Shown: positions 48,391 through 57,776, counted from the stretch's first letter. The stretch is 64,000 nucleotides of DNA from Massilia sp. MS-15 (GCF_020176695.1 NZ_JAIWIA010000009.1:124001-188000); one strand, 5' to 3'. Numbers and translations are program-made. Notes: generated by a model not told the origin, from the sequence alone.

Positions 48391-49347
48391 TTATGGTTGC
48401 GCGTGGCGGTGGGCGGCCGAGTAGTTGCCGGTCACGTAGTGGTCGAGCTGGCGTTCGATGTCGGTCATCAGGCTCGACGCACCGATGCGGAACAGGTGCG
48501 GCTGCAGCCAGTCGTTGCCGAGTTCTTCCTTCATCACGGTCAGGTACTGCAGCGCGGCCTTGGCGGTGGAGACGCCACCGGCCGGCTTGTAGCCGACCTG
48601 GAAGCCGGTCTGCTCGTAGTAGTCGCGGATCGCGCGGGTCATTACCAGCGACACCGGGATGGTCGCATTGACGCCCTCCTTGCCGGTCGAGGTCTTGATG
48701 AAATCGGCGCCGGCCATCATGCAGACCATCGAGGCCTTGGCCACGTTGTCCAGGGTGACGATGTCGCCAGTGGCGAGGATCGCCTTCACGTGGGCGTCGC
48801 CGCAAGCCTGGCGGTAGGCCAGCATTTCGTCGTACAGCGCCTGCCAGTTACCCAGCAGGACATGCTGGCGCGTGATCACGATGTCGATCTCGGTGGCGCC
48901 GGCGGCGACCGACAGCTCGATCTCGCGCAGCTTGGTTTCCATGCTCGACAGGCCGGCCGGGAAGGCGGTCGACACGGCGGCGATCGGCAGGCGGCCTTGC
49001 AGCACTTTCACGGCCGGCCCGATCATCTCGTGGTACACGCAGACGGCGCCGGTGGTGAGCGATTCCAGGCCCAGTGCCCCCATCAAATCGGCGCGCAGCG
49101 GGCGCATCGCCTTCATGCACAGGCGCTCGACGCGGCCCGGGGTGTCGTCGCCGCCCAGGGTGGTCAGGTCCATGCACTCGACGGCGCGGACCAGCCAGGC
49201 CGCCTGGTATTCCTTCTTGACGGTGCGGCGGTTCGCCAGGCTGGCGGCGCGGCGGTCGGCCGCGTTGCGGTTCACCTTGACGTGCTTGACCAGCCCGAGG
49301 TCGAGGCCGACGGCGGTGTTACGTTTGAAATCCAGGGGCTGGGTCAT
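48391..49347 (-). CDS. deoC: Deoxyribose-phosphate aldolase
   Basis: A 318-residue class I aldolase; Schiff-base Lys218 in FIKTSTGK, supporting Lys188 in AHVKAILATGD, and GATEIDIVI are present. It cleaves deoxyribose-5-phosphate to glyceraldehyde-3-phosphate and acetaldehyde. It is longer than the 259-residue E. coli form, with an N-terminal extension of about 55 residues seen in many long DeoC proteins. Its start overlaps the deoB stop by 4 bases. Confidence 0.95.
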   Translation of the reverse strand: MTQPLDFKRNTAVGLDLGLVKHVKVNRNAADRRAASLANRRTVKKEYQAAWLVRAVECMDLTTLGGDDTPGRVERLCMKAMRPLRADLMGALGLESLTTGAVCVYHEMIGPAVKVLQGRLPIAAVSTAFPAGLSSMETKLREIELSVAAGATEIDIVITRQHVLLGNWQALYDEMLAYRQACGDAHVKAILATGDIVTLDNVAKASMVCMMAGADFIKTSTGKEGVNATIPVSLVMTRAIRDYYEQTGFQVGYKPAGGVSTAKAALQYLTVMKEELGNDWLQPHLFRIGASSLMTDIERQLDHYVTGNYSAAHRHAQP

Positions 49348-50537
49348 AGCAGTGCGGTTCCGTTCGAAAGTGGTTTGACGCCAAGGTGCTTGGCGAGCGT
49401 TGCGCCGATATCCGAGAAGGTATTCGCGATCGGCAGTTCCTGCGGGGCGACATTCGGTCCGAAGAAGATCATCGGGATGTGCTCGCGGGTGTGGTCCGAG
49501 CCCGGCGCGGTCGGGTCGCAGCCGTGATCGGCGGTGATGACGACCAGGTCGCCGTCCTTCAGCATGGCCATGAATTCCGGCAGGCGCGCGTCCAGCTCGT
49601 GCAGCGCGTTCGCATAGCCGGCGACGTCGCGGCGGTGGCCGAAGTGCATGTCGAAGTCGACGAAGTTCACGAAAGTCAGCGACTTCGATGGCGCAGTGTC
49701 GGCCACTTCGAGCAGGCGGTCGAACAGGGCCATGTTGTCGGCGCCCTTGATCAATTGGGTCACGCCCTGCGCCGCGAAAATGTCGCTGATTTTCCCTAGA
49801 GCGATGACTTCGCCCCCTTCGTTTTTCACATGGTCCAGCAGCGTCGGCGCGGTCGGCGGCACGGCGTAGTCGTGGCGGTTGCTGGTGCGCTTGTAGTCGC
49901 CGTTGGCGCCCGTGAACGGACGCGCGATCACGCGGCCGATGTTGTAGGGCTTGACCAGCTCATAGGCCGCTTCGCAGACCTGGTACAGGCGCTCCAGGCC
50001 GAAGTGCTCTTCGTGCGCGGCGATCTGCAGCACCGAGTCGGCCGAGGTGTAGAGGATCGGCTTGCCGCTGGCGACATGCTCGTCGCCCAGCTCGTTGATG
50101 ATGGTGGTGCCGGAAGCGTGGCAGTTGCCCAGCCAGCCCGGCACCTTGGTGAGTTCCTGCAGCTTGTCGGTCAGCGCTTGAGGGAAGGACGGCACCGTCT
50201 TCGGGAAGTAGCCCCAGTCGAACAGCACCGGCACGCCGGCGATCTCCCAGTGGCCGCTCTGCGTGTCCTTGCCGGTCGACTGCTCGCGCGCGACGCCCCA
50301 GGCGCCGCTGAAACCGTCGCGCTGGCCGAAGCCCGCAGCCCATTCGCCGCTGGCCTTGTGGGCAGCGGCAGCCAGTCCGAGGCGCTCGAGGTTGGGCAGC
50401 GCCATCGGCTTGCCCTCGTTTGCGGCCCATTCTGCAATGTGGCCGAAGGTGTTGGCACCTAGATCGCCGTACTTGTCGGCGTCGGGCAAGGCGCCCAGGC
50501 CGAACGAGTCAAGCAGGAGGATGAATGCGCGTGACAT
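49344..50537 (-). CDS. deoB: Phosphopentomutase
   Basis: A 397-residue alkaline-phosphatase-superfamily mutase. Asp10 in LLLDSFGLG, the nucleophile region SGHWEIAGV (with the phospho-Thr in STGKDTQSGHWE) and TADHGCDPT/DHTREHIP metal motifs are present. It converts ribose-1- or deoxyribose-1-phosphate to the 5-phosphates. It is between the nucleoside phosphorylase (16 bases upstream) and deoC (4-base overlap). Confidence 0.95.
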   Translation of the reverse strand: MSRAFILLLDSFGLGALPDADKYGDLGANTFGHIAEWAANEGKPMALPNLERLGLAAAAHKASGEWAAGFGQRDGFSGAWGVAREQSTGKDTQSGHWEIAGVPVLFDWGYFPKTVPSFPQALTDKLQELTKVPGWLGNCHASGTTIINELGDEHVASGKPILYTSADSVLQIAAHEEHFGLERLYQVCEAAYELVKPYNIGRVIARPFTGANGDYKRTSNRHDYAVPPTAPTLLDHVKNEGGEVIALGKISDIFAAQGVTQLIKGADNMALFDRLLEVADTAPSKSLTFVNFVDFDMHFGHRRDVAGYANALHELDARLPEFMAMLKDGDLVVITADHGCDPTAPGSDHTREHIPMIFFGPNVAPQELPIANTFSDIGATLAKHLGVKPLSNGTALL

Positions 50538-50553
50538 GGAATCTCGCTTTAGA

Positions 50554-51399
50554 TTAGTTTGCTTCGCTGCGCGGGGTCGCGCCCAGGCGCTCGATGAAGG
50601 AGTGGATCAGGGTGACCAGGTCCTTGGCCGCGACGGCCGCGTACTTCAGGGTCTGCTCGTGCGACAGCGGGAACGGGGTCAGGCCCTCGGCCAGGTTGGT
50701 GATCGCCGAGATGCCGGCCACCTTCAGGCCGCAGTGGCGTGCCGAGATCACTTCCGGCACCACCGACATGCCGACCACGTCGGCGCCAAGCGCCTTGAAG
50801 GCGCGGATTTCGGCGGCCGTCTCGAAGTTCGGGCCCGGGCAGGCCAGGTACACGCCTTCGTTCAGGGTGATGCCATTCGCGGCCGCAGTTTCCTTGATCA
50901 GGGCGCGCAGCTCGGCATCGTAGGCATTGGCCATGCTGAAGAAGCGCGGACCGAAGCGCTCGTCGTTCGGGCCGGCCATCGGGCTGCCCGGCAGCAGGTT
51001 GATGTGGTCGTTCAGGACCACCACGCTGCCCGCGTCCACTTCGGGACGCAGCGAGCCGGCGGCATTCGTCACCAGCAGCATCTCGCAGCCGATCAGCTTG
51101 AAAGTGCGCACGGCGGACGTCATCACGGCGGCGCCATAGCCTTCGTAGAAGTGGCCGCGGCCCTTCATGCACACCACCGGCACGCCGGCCAGGGTACCGA
51201 GGACGAGTTCACCGGCGTGGCCGTGCACGGTGCTGATCGGGAAGCCCGGCAGGTCGGCGTAGCTGATCGATACGGCGTCAAGCATCTGCTCGGCCAGCAC
51301 GCCCAGGCCCGAGCCCAGGATCAGTGCGGCGCGCGGCGTGAAACCGGGTTTGCGAGCCTTGATGACTTCTGCTGCTTCGAATGGGGTATTGCTGAACAT
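50554..51399 (-). CDS. punA: Purine nucleoside phosphorylase (trimeric PNP/MTAP family)
   Basis: A 281-residue phosphorylase. Family marks: GSGLGVLAEQ, GHAGELVLG, KGRGHFYEGY, NAAGSLRPEV, FETAAEIRA and MSVVPEVISARHCGL. It cleaves inosine and guanosine types to base and (deoxy)ribose-1-phosphate. ATG 51399 has AAGGACACCC upstream; the longer ATG 51444 form lacks a site. It is first in the deo operon, with a consensus -10 for the minus strand about 85 bases upstream. Confidence 0.9.
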   Translation of the reverse strand: MFSNTPFEAAEVIKARKPGFTPRAALILGSGLGVLAEQMLDAVSISYADLPGFPISTVHGHAGELVLGTLAGVPVVCMKGRGHFYEGYGAAVMTSAVRTFKLIGCEMLLVTNAAGSLRPEVDAGSVVVLNDHINLLPGSPMAGPNDERFGPRFFSMANAYDAELRALIKETAAANGITLNEGVYLACPGPNFETAAEIRAFKALGADVVGMSVVPEVISARHCGLKVAGISAITNLAEGLTPFPLSHEQTLKYAAVAAKDLVTLIHSFIERLGATPRSEAN

Positions 51400-51481
51400 G
51401 GGTGTCCTTGTGAGCGGAATCGGGGAATGGTGAGAGGCTGGCACCGTTGTTGCTAGAGCAAGGGCACATATCAGCCGGAAT

Positions 51482-51487
51482 ATTATA
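51482..51487 (-). promoter_or_regulatory. Putative -10 (TATAAT) of the punA-deo operon
   Basis: The minus strand has a perfect TATAAT here, in a 276-base AT-rich divergent gap, about 83 bases before punA. No strong -35 matches at 17 bases, so an activator-dependent promoter is possible. Prediction only. Confidence 0.4.
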
Positions 51488-51581
51488 ACTATGCATGATG
51501 GCGAATATGTATGGCAAATACCATTTTTCTTGGCGATTTATTTCTTTAAAAAATAAATTACGCGTTGTATCGTTGAGCCGG

Positions 51582-51646
51582 GTCAAACAACAGGACAAAC
51601 AGTTTGACTCTGACCAAACATTTGTCTAGCATATGCAAACATTTGT
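51582..51646 (+). promoter_or_regulatory. psuK promoter with tandem operator repeats
   Basis: TTGACT (51604-51609) and TAGCAT (51627-51632) are 17 bases apart. Two 11-base copies of CAAACATTTGT lie at 51615-51625, inside the spacer, and 51636-51646, just after the -10, exactly 21 bases or two helical turns apart. An upstream dyad GTCAAAC/GTTTGAC (51582-51608) adds a further site. The layout suits repression; the regulator may be the HTH of PsuK itself. Confidence 0.6.
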
Positions 51647-51675
51647 TTTAACCACCAGCTTTTCAGCGAGCCACC

Positions 51676-52818
51676 GTGACCGACCAGCCCAAGAAGGAAC
51701 AGTTGTACGAGCTCATCCGCGGGAATCCCTTCATTTCCCAGCAGGAGCTTGCCACCCAGCTCGGGCTGTCGCGCTCTGCCGTGGCCAACTACATCGCCAC
51801 GCTGGTGCGCGAGCGCCGCATCCTGGGGCGCGCCTATGTGCTGCCCGACCAGCGCCCGATCCTGTGCATCGGCGCGTCCAACCTGGACCGCAAGCTGCGC
51901 ACCACCGCCAGGCTGGCGCTCGGCACCTCGAATCCGGCCACCCTGGAGGAATCCTTTGGCGGCGTGGCCCGCAACATCGCCGAAAACCTGGCGCGCCTGG
52001 GCACACCGACCGCCCTGGTCACGGCAGTGGGCGGCGACGCGTCCGGACGCGCCCTGCTCGCCCACGCCGAGGAAGCCGGCATCGACACGCGCGGCGCCCT
52101 GCGCCTGGACGGCGCCAGCAGCGGCACCTACACGGCGGTGCTCGACCAGGATGGCGAAATGGTACTGGCCCTGGCCGACATGGCGCTCAACGAACGGCTC
52201 GACCCGGCCTTCCTGGCCACGCGCCAGCAGCAGCGCGCCGGCGCCGCGCTGATCGTGGCCGACCTGAACCTGCCCTCCGAGAGCATCGCGGCCCTGCTGG
52301 AGGACGCGCAGCGCGATGGCGTCCCGCTGGTGCTGGTGGCGGTATCGGAACCGAAGATGGGGCGCCTGCCGCGCGCCCTGCCCGGCCTGCGCCTGTTGAT
52401 CCTGAACGAAGGCGAACTGGCGGCGCGCGCCGGCCGCGCGCTGGACGGCGAAGACGGGCTCGGCGCGGCGTGCCGCGAACTGCAGGCCCAGGGCGTGCAG
52501 GACATCATCGTCACGCGTGGCGCGCGCGGCGTGCTCTATACCTGCGCCACCGCTCCGTCCGGCCTGGCGCGCCTCGATGCGCCAGCAGCCCGGGTGGTCG
52601 ACGTGACCGGCGCCGGCGATGCCTTTGCGGCCGCCGTTTGCTGGTCGCTGTACACCAGTAACAACGACGGCGGCGAGCTTGCCCTGGCCTGCCGGCGCGG
52701 CCTGCAGCTCTCCAGCCTGACCATCGGCTGCGCGCAGACCGTGTTCCCGGCGCTCACCCCCGGCCACCTCGATGGCCCGGCCCCGGCTATTCCTTACAAC
52801 GACTCCAACCTGGACTGA
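51676..52818 (+). CDS. psuK: Pseudouridine kinase with N-terminal HTH (PfkB family)
   Basis: A 380-residue fusion. Residues about 5-60 form a winged helix (QEL-TQLGLSRSAVANYIATL), and the rest is a PfkB sugar kinase with GGVARNIAENLARLG and the catalytic VTGAGDAFAA. It phosphorylates pseudouridine to its 5'-phosphate for PsuG, four bases downstream. Start GTG 51676 has no strong site; it is the only reasonable start in frame. The HTH may regulate the promoter region upstream. Divergent from punA, this links RNA-base salvage with the deo operon. Confidence 0.85.
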   Translation: MTDQPKKEQLYELIRGNPFISQQELATQLGLSRSAVANYIATLVRERRILGRAYVLPDQRPILCIGASNLDRKLRTTARLALGTSNPATLEESFGGVARNIAENLARLGTPTALVTAVGGDASGRALLAHAEEAGIDTRGALRLDGASSGTYTAVLDQDGEMVLALADMALNERLDPAFLATRQQQRAGAALIVADLNLPSESIAALLEDAQRDGVPLVLVAVSEPKMGRLPRALPGLRLLILNEGELAARAGRALDGEDGLGAACRELQAQGVQDIIVTRGARGVLYTCATAPSGLARLDAPAARVVDVTGAGDAFAAAVCWSLYTSNNDGGELALACRRGLQLSSLTIGCAQTVFPALTPGHLDGPAPAIPYNDSNLD

Positions 52819-52822
52819 AACC

Positions 52823-53743
<921 letters not shown>

Positions 53744-53756
53744 ACCCCTGCCCGCC

Positions 53757-54677
53757 ATGTCGATCGACCTGAAACAGCTGCGCTACTTCCTGGCGGTGGC
53801 CGAGGAAAAAAGCTTCTCGCGCGCCGCCGAGCGGCTGCACATCTCGCAGCCGCCGCTGAGCCAGCAGATCATGAAGCTCGAAGCCGAACTCGGGGTGCGC
53901 CTGTTTACCCGCACCACGCGCAGCTTCGAACTGACGGTGGCCGGCAAGGCGCTGATGGCGGAAGCGGCCGAGCTGCTGGCGCGGATGCGCATGACGATCG
54001 ACACCATCCGCCAGATCGACCGCGGCGAAGTCGGGCGCCTGCGGGTCGGCATCGTCGGCTCGGCCATGTGGGGCCCGATTCCGGCCCTGCTGGAACAGTT
54101 CCAGAGCCAGTATCCGCGCGTGACCTGGACCATCCATGAGCTGGGCCCGAACGACCAGTGGGAAGCGCTGCGCGCGCGCCAGATCGACATCGGCTTCTGG
54201 CGCGAGCCGCGCATCGACGCCGACGTGCTGAAGCAGGCCAAGCTGCGCCAGGACCTGTGCTTCCGCGAGAATGTGTGCGTGGCGATCAACGAAAAGCATC
54301 CGCTCGCCGCGCAGGAGGCCATCGAACTGGCCGATATCGCGCACGAGCCGATGCTGACCCTGCACCTGGACCAGTCGGCCGAACCGCGCTACCTGATCCA
54401 GTGCTGCGTCAACGCCGGCTTCCAGCCGACCATCTTCCAGGAAGCGGCCGAGCCACAGACCCTGCTGGCCATGGTCGGCGCCGGCCTCGGCGTGGCCCTG
54501 CTGCCGCAGACCACCAGCCGCATCGGCTGGCCCGGGGTGCGCTTCCTGCCGATCCGCAGCAACCCGCCCTCGGCCAACCTGTACATCGCCTATCCGGTGG
54601 AGGGCGATGCGCCGGTGGTGCGCGCCTTCCTGAACATGCTGGCGCCGGAAGAAGACCGCGACCTCACTGGCGCCTGA
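53757..54677 (+). CDS. LysR-family regulator downstream of psuG
   Basis: A 306-residue LysR protein: HTH with LKQLRYFLAVAEEKSFSRAA and RLHISQPPLSQQIMKLE, then a ligand domain with VGIVGSAMWGPIPALLEQF. ATG 53757 gives the standard N-terminal MSIDLKQLRYF. Co-directional with psuK-psuG and 13 bases after psuG, it may control nucleoside or aromatic metabolism; the target is not visible. Its end overlaps a small minus-strand ORF by 14 bases. Confidence 0.9.
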   Translation: MSIDLKQLRYFLAVAEEKSFSRAAERLHISQPPLSQQIMKLEAELGVRLFTRTTRSFELTVAGKALMAEAAELLARMRMTIDTIRQIDRGEVGRLRVGIVGSAMWGPIPALLEQFQSQYPRVTWTIHELGPNDQWEALRARQIDIGFWREPRIDADVLKQAKLRQDLCFRENVCVAINEKHPLAAQEAIELADIAHEPMLTLHLDQSAEPRYLIQCCVNAGFQPTIFQEAAEPQTLLAMVGAGLGVALLPQTTSRIGWPGVRFLPIRSNPPSANLYIAYPVEGDAPVVRAFLNMLAPEEDRDLTGA

Positions 54678-54873
54678 TCTCCACCGCCACCGTGCTGAGC
54701 GAGGCGATCTGGTGGCGCCGGTCGGCCGGACGGGTCAGCACCCGCACCGCGACCGCCAGCGGCACGCCCAGCCGCGCCAGTCCGGTGGCGGCATGCGAAC
54801 GTCCCTCGCTGGCAGCCTCGTGGATGGCGGCGTCGATCAGCAGGGCGGTTTTGTAGTCGGTACGGCGGTCCAT
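54664..54873 (-). CDS. Small conserved-looking protein (69 aa)
   Basis: A 69-residue protein with AGGATGAA before ATG 54873. It has a helical N-terminus (DYKTALLIDAAIHEAASEG), a middle GVPLAVAVRVLTRPADRR and no membrane segment. Family unrecognised. It overlaps the LysR end by 14 bases in convergent orientation. A ribosome-binding site and balanced composition support a real gene; nothing supports a function. Confidence 0.55.
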   Translation of the reverse strand: MDRRTDYKTALLIDAAIHEAASEGRSHAATGLARLGVPLAVAVRVLTRPADRRHQIASLSTVAVEIRRQ

Positions 54874-54957
54874 TGATTCATCCTAACACCCGCCCCTGCA
54901 CCTTCCAAGGCCACCGTATTTCAATAAAATCGATCAGCTAATCGGCCTCGATAAATT

Positions 54958-54987
54958 TTGCTGTAAAGGCAATCTTTTCTTTATTCT
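54958..54987 (+). promoter_or_regulatory. Putative promoter of the lipoprotein gene
   Basis: TTGCTG (54958-54963) and TATTCT (54982-54987) with an 18-base spacer, in an AT-rich gap. The lipoprotein ATG follows about 90 bases later, leaving an untranslated leader. Confidence 0.45.
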
Positions 54988-55077
54988 GCGTTACTTCGCG
55001 CACCGTTCTCATCCACCCATTGGTGCACACTCTTGTCAAAAGATGAATAACCTGAACCCTTTTACAAGGAGCACACC

Positions 55078-55485
55078 ATGAAAACCACCGCAACCATTTC
55101 CGCCCTGATGCTGGCTGTCGCCGTGATGGCCACCGGCTGCAAGAAAGCCGACGACAACCCGAACATGGGCCCGGCCCAGGAAGCAGGCGCAGCCGTCGAC
55201 AACGCCGCCGCGAACGCCGCCCAGGAAACCCGTGAAGCTGCGCAGAATGTCGAGAACGCGACCGAAAACGCCGCCGCACGCGTGGACGCCGCCGCCGACC
55301 GCGCTGGCGAAAACATCGAGCAGGCCGCCGACAAGGCCGGCCAGAACATGCGCGAAGCCGGCGCCGAGATCAAGCAGGAAACCAAGGAAGCCGCCGCCGA
55401 GGTGCGTGAAGCGTCGGACAAGGTGGGCGACAAGACCGGCGCCGCGCTGGAACGCGCCGGCGAGAAGCTGCAAGAGAAGCGCTGA
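55078..55485 (+). CDS. Helical, repeat-rich lipoprotein (YtxH/LEA-like)
   Basis: A 135-residue protein with a lipobox-like VMATGC (Cys21), then a Lys-rich start and a long polar helix of Ala/Glu/Lys heptad-like repeats (NAAANAAQETREAAQNVENA, DRAGENIEQAADKAGQNMRE). Such repeats are seen in stress-linked YtxH/CsbD/LEA-like lipoproteins. AAGGAG precedes the ATG. Its last 116 bases overlap the opposing pcp gene. Composition of the repeat is low-complexity, so homology calls are weak. Confidence 0.7.
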   Translation: MKTTATISALMLAVAVMATGCKKADDNPNMGPAQEAGAAVDNAAANAAQETREAAQNVENATENAAARVDAAADRAGENIEQAADKAGQNMREAGAEIKQETKEAAAEVREASDKVGDKTGAALERAGEKLQEKR

Positions 55486-56128
55486 TCCTTCGACCGGCAG
55501 CAGCCTGCGCCACGTCGCGCTCCACCGCCACCGCCGTTTCCACCACCGTCATGAGGCCGAGGATGATGTCGTCCAGCGGCATCGAGGGCGGCGCGTCCGG
55601 CCGCTCCTCGGCCTGCTCGGGCAGGAAGGGCACGTGGATGAAGCCGGCCCGCACCGGCGTGCCGGCCGTGTGATCCATCAGCGCGTAGAACACGTGGTTG
55701 CAGACAAAGGTGCCGGCGGTCTGCGACACCCCTGCGGCGAGGCCCTTGCCGCGCAGCGCCGCCACCATCGCCTTGAGCGGCAGCGTGCTGAAATACGCCG
55801 CCGGACCGTCTTCCCGGACCGGGCGGTCCACCGGCTGCCGGCCGGCGTTGTCGGGAATCGACGCGTCGTCGACATTGATCGCCACGCGCTCCACCGAGAT
55901 CTCGGCCCGTCCGCCGGCCTGGCCGACGGCGATCACGATGTCGGGCGCCAGTTCATCCACCAGCGCGCACAGGGCGCGGCTGGCCTCCACGAACACGCAG
56001 GGCAGCTGGCGCGCCTCGACCCGGAAGCGCGCGCCGCTCCACCCATCCAGCGCGCGCACGGCTTCCCAGGCCGGGTTGACGCGCGCATGATTGAACGGCT
56101 CGAAGCCGGTGAGCAGCACGGTTTTCAT
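55370..56128 (-). CDS. pcp: Pyroglutamyl-peptidase I (pyrrolidone-carboxylate peptidase), with long C-terminal tail
   Basis: A 252-residue C15 peptidase. The triad is Glu80 in EISVERVAIN, Cys143 in GTFVCNHVFY and His165 in AGFIHVPFLPEQ, at family positions. It removes N-terminal pyroglutamate. Usual members are about 215 residues; this frame runs on about 37 residues as an Arg-rich tail opposite the lipoprotein 3' end, so the tail may be unconserved. It shares one base (TGATG) with the DUF979 gene and ends the DUF969-DUF979-pcp operon. Confidence 0.9.
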   Translation of the reverse strand: MKTVLLTGFEPFNHARVNPAWEAVRALDGWSGARFRVEARQLPCVFVEASRALCALVDELAPDIVIAVGQAGGRAEISVERVAINVDDASIPDNAGRQPVDRPVREDGPAAYFSTLPLKAMVAALRGKGLAAGVSQTAGTFVCNHVFYALMDHTAGTPVRAGFIHVPFLPEQAEERPDAPPSMPLDDIILGLMTVVETAVAVERDVAQAAAGRRISASLAASRRRVPARRRSCRPPCPTLHAPRRRLPWFPA

Positions 56129-57081
56129 CACTGGTTCATCAGGAAGTACAGAAGGAAGATATTCGCGGCCAGCAGCGGCAGCGCGGTCGGCACCTGGGCC
56201 CGGATCACGGCGTTCTTGTCGGGCAGCTCGAGCAGCGCGGCCGGCACGATGTTGAAATTGGCCGCCATCGGCGTCATCAGGGTGCCGCAGTAGGCGCTGA
56301 ACATGCCGATCGCCGCCATCACCGCCGGATTCGCGCCGTACATGCCGACCAGTACCGGAATGCCGACCCCGCCCGCCATCACCGGGAAGGCGGCGAAGCC
56401 GTTGCCCATCACCACCGTGAACAGGGCCATGCCGATGCAGAACACCGCCACCGCGACGAAGCGCGAATCCATGTCGATGTAGGAGGTCGTCACGTGCGCG
56501 ACCGCCTTGCCCACGCCGGCCTCGGTAAACAGCAGGCCGAGCACGGCCAGCATGTGCGGCAGCACGAAGGCCCAGCCCACCGCGTCGACCAGGCGGCGCG
56601 TCTCGCGCACGCCCTGCAGCGGCGTCGCGCGCGTAAGCCAGCAGGCCGCGCCCAGCGCCAGCAGGGCGGCCACGCCGAGGGCGGCCAGGGTCAGGTGCTT
56701 CGGGTCGAGCAGCGGCAGGCCGCCCACCTGTACCTCGGAAAAGACGGTGGCGCCCAGCATGGTCACCAGCGGCAGGACCAGCGCCGGGATGAACAGGCGG
56801 TTCCCGAGCCGGGCGCTGGAGGCGCGCCGCTGCTCCTCTGGCGGCATGTCGGGCTTGCCCCCGGCCACGCCCCGGAAACCGGCCAGCAGCGCCATCAGGA
56901 TCATCAGGGCGCCCACGAATGCCGGCGGCAGGCGTTCGCCCGCCAGGTAGAGCAAGGCGTACAGCCCCCAGAACAGCGCGCTCGTGAAGCGGCGCGGATT
57001 GCTGCGATCGCCCAGGTTCATCAGGGCGACGGCCAGGAACAGCAGGCCGGCCACGAGGTAGAACAGCTCGAGCGAGATCAT
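56128..57081 (-). CDS. DUF979 membrane protein (predicted permease subunit)
   Basis: A 317-residue integral membrane protein with about nine hydrophobic helices, including AVGWAFVLPHMLAVLGLLFTE and MGNGFAAFPVMAGGVGIPVL, typical of DUF979. Its start overlaps the DUF969 gene by 4 bases. DUF969 and DUF979 occur together and often beside pcp, so a two-part transporter for 5-oxoproline or pyroglutamyl peptides is a reasonable inference; the substrate has not been shown here. Confidence 0.85.
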   Translation of the reverse strand: MISLELFYLVAGLLFLAVALMNLGDRSNPRRFTSALFWGLYALLYLAGERLPPAFVGALMILMALLAGFRGVAGGKPDMPPEEQRRASSARLGNRLFIPALVLPLVTMLGATVFSEVQVGGLPLLDPKHLTLAALGVAALLALGAACWLTRATPLQGVRETRRLVDAVGWAFVLPHMLAVLGLLFTEAGVGKAVAHVTTSYIDMDSRFVAVAVFCIGMALFTVVMGNGFAAFPVMAGGVGIPVLVGMYGANPAVMAAIGMFSAYCGTLMTPMAANFNIVPAALLELPDKNAVIRAQVPTALPLLAANIFLLYFLMNQ

Positions 57082-57776
57082 GCCTTCGGCGCTCCCATCT
57101 CGCGCAGGATGTGCGCATCGAGCCGGCGCAGGTTCCAGGCATGGATGACGAAGGCGGTGACGGCGGTCGGGATGCCCCACAGGGCCATGTGCAGCGGATT
57201 GACGGCGATGCCTTCGGCGTTCAGGATGGTCTGCATCAGGACGATGGCGCCGAAGGCGACAAAGATGTCTTCGCCGAAGAACAGGCCGACGTTGTCGGTG
57301 GCCGCGGCCATCGCGCGGATGCGGTGGCGCAGCGTTTCGGGCAGGCTGCCGTGGCGGGTTTCGGCCGCGGCTTCGGCCATCGGCGCCACCAGCGGGCGCA
57401 CCATCGAGGCCTGGCCACCCAGGCTGGTCAGGCCGGCGGCGGCCGAGGTCTCGCGCGCGAACAGGTAGACGATCAGGAGGCGCCCGGCCGTGGCCGAGCG
57501 TACCCTGGCGATCGCGGCCTGGGCCCGTTCGCGCAGGCCGGCGCGCTCGAGCAGGCCGATCGCCGCCAGTGGCAGCAGCAGGATCAAGGGCAGGTTGCGC
57601 GTCTTGACGAAGGCGGTGCCGAGCGTGGCGAGGATGGCCTGCACCGGCATCGCCGCGGCCAGGCCGGTGACGCCGCAGGCGGCCACCACCACCAGCACCG
57701 GGTGGGCGCGCAGCAGGAAGCCGGCGACGATCACGGCGACGCCGAGCAGCGGCCACAGGTTGACGGCAGTGTGCAT
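57078..57776 (-). CDS. DUF969 membrane protein (predicted permease subunit)
   Basis: A 232-residue membrane protein with about six helices and conserved segments AFVKTRNLPLILLLPLAAIG, SLGGQASMVRPLVAPMAEAA and DNVGLFFGEDIFVAFGA. ATG 57776 follows GGAGAG. It is first of the DUF969-DUF979-pcp operon, probably forming a complex with DUF979. Confidence 0.85.
   Translation of the reverse strand: MHTAVNLWPLLGVAVIVAGFLLRAHPVLVVVAACGVTGLAAAMPVQAILATLGTAFVKTRNLPLILLLPLAAIGLLERAGLRERAQAAIARVRSATAGRLLIVYLFARETSAAAGLTSLGGQASMVRPLVAPMAEAAAETRHGSLPETLRHRIRAMAAATDNVGLFFGEDIFVAFGAIVLMQTILNAEGIAVNPLHMALWGIPTAVTAFVIHAWNLRRLDAHILREMGAPKA

Noticed and set aside
46171-49527. An 1118-residue open frame on the plus strand opposite the ALDH16 and deoC genes
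   Set aside because: It spans two well-supported minus-strand genes and their spacer; composition is that of a shadow frame.
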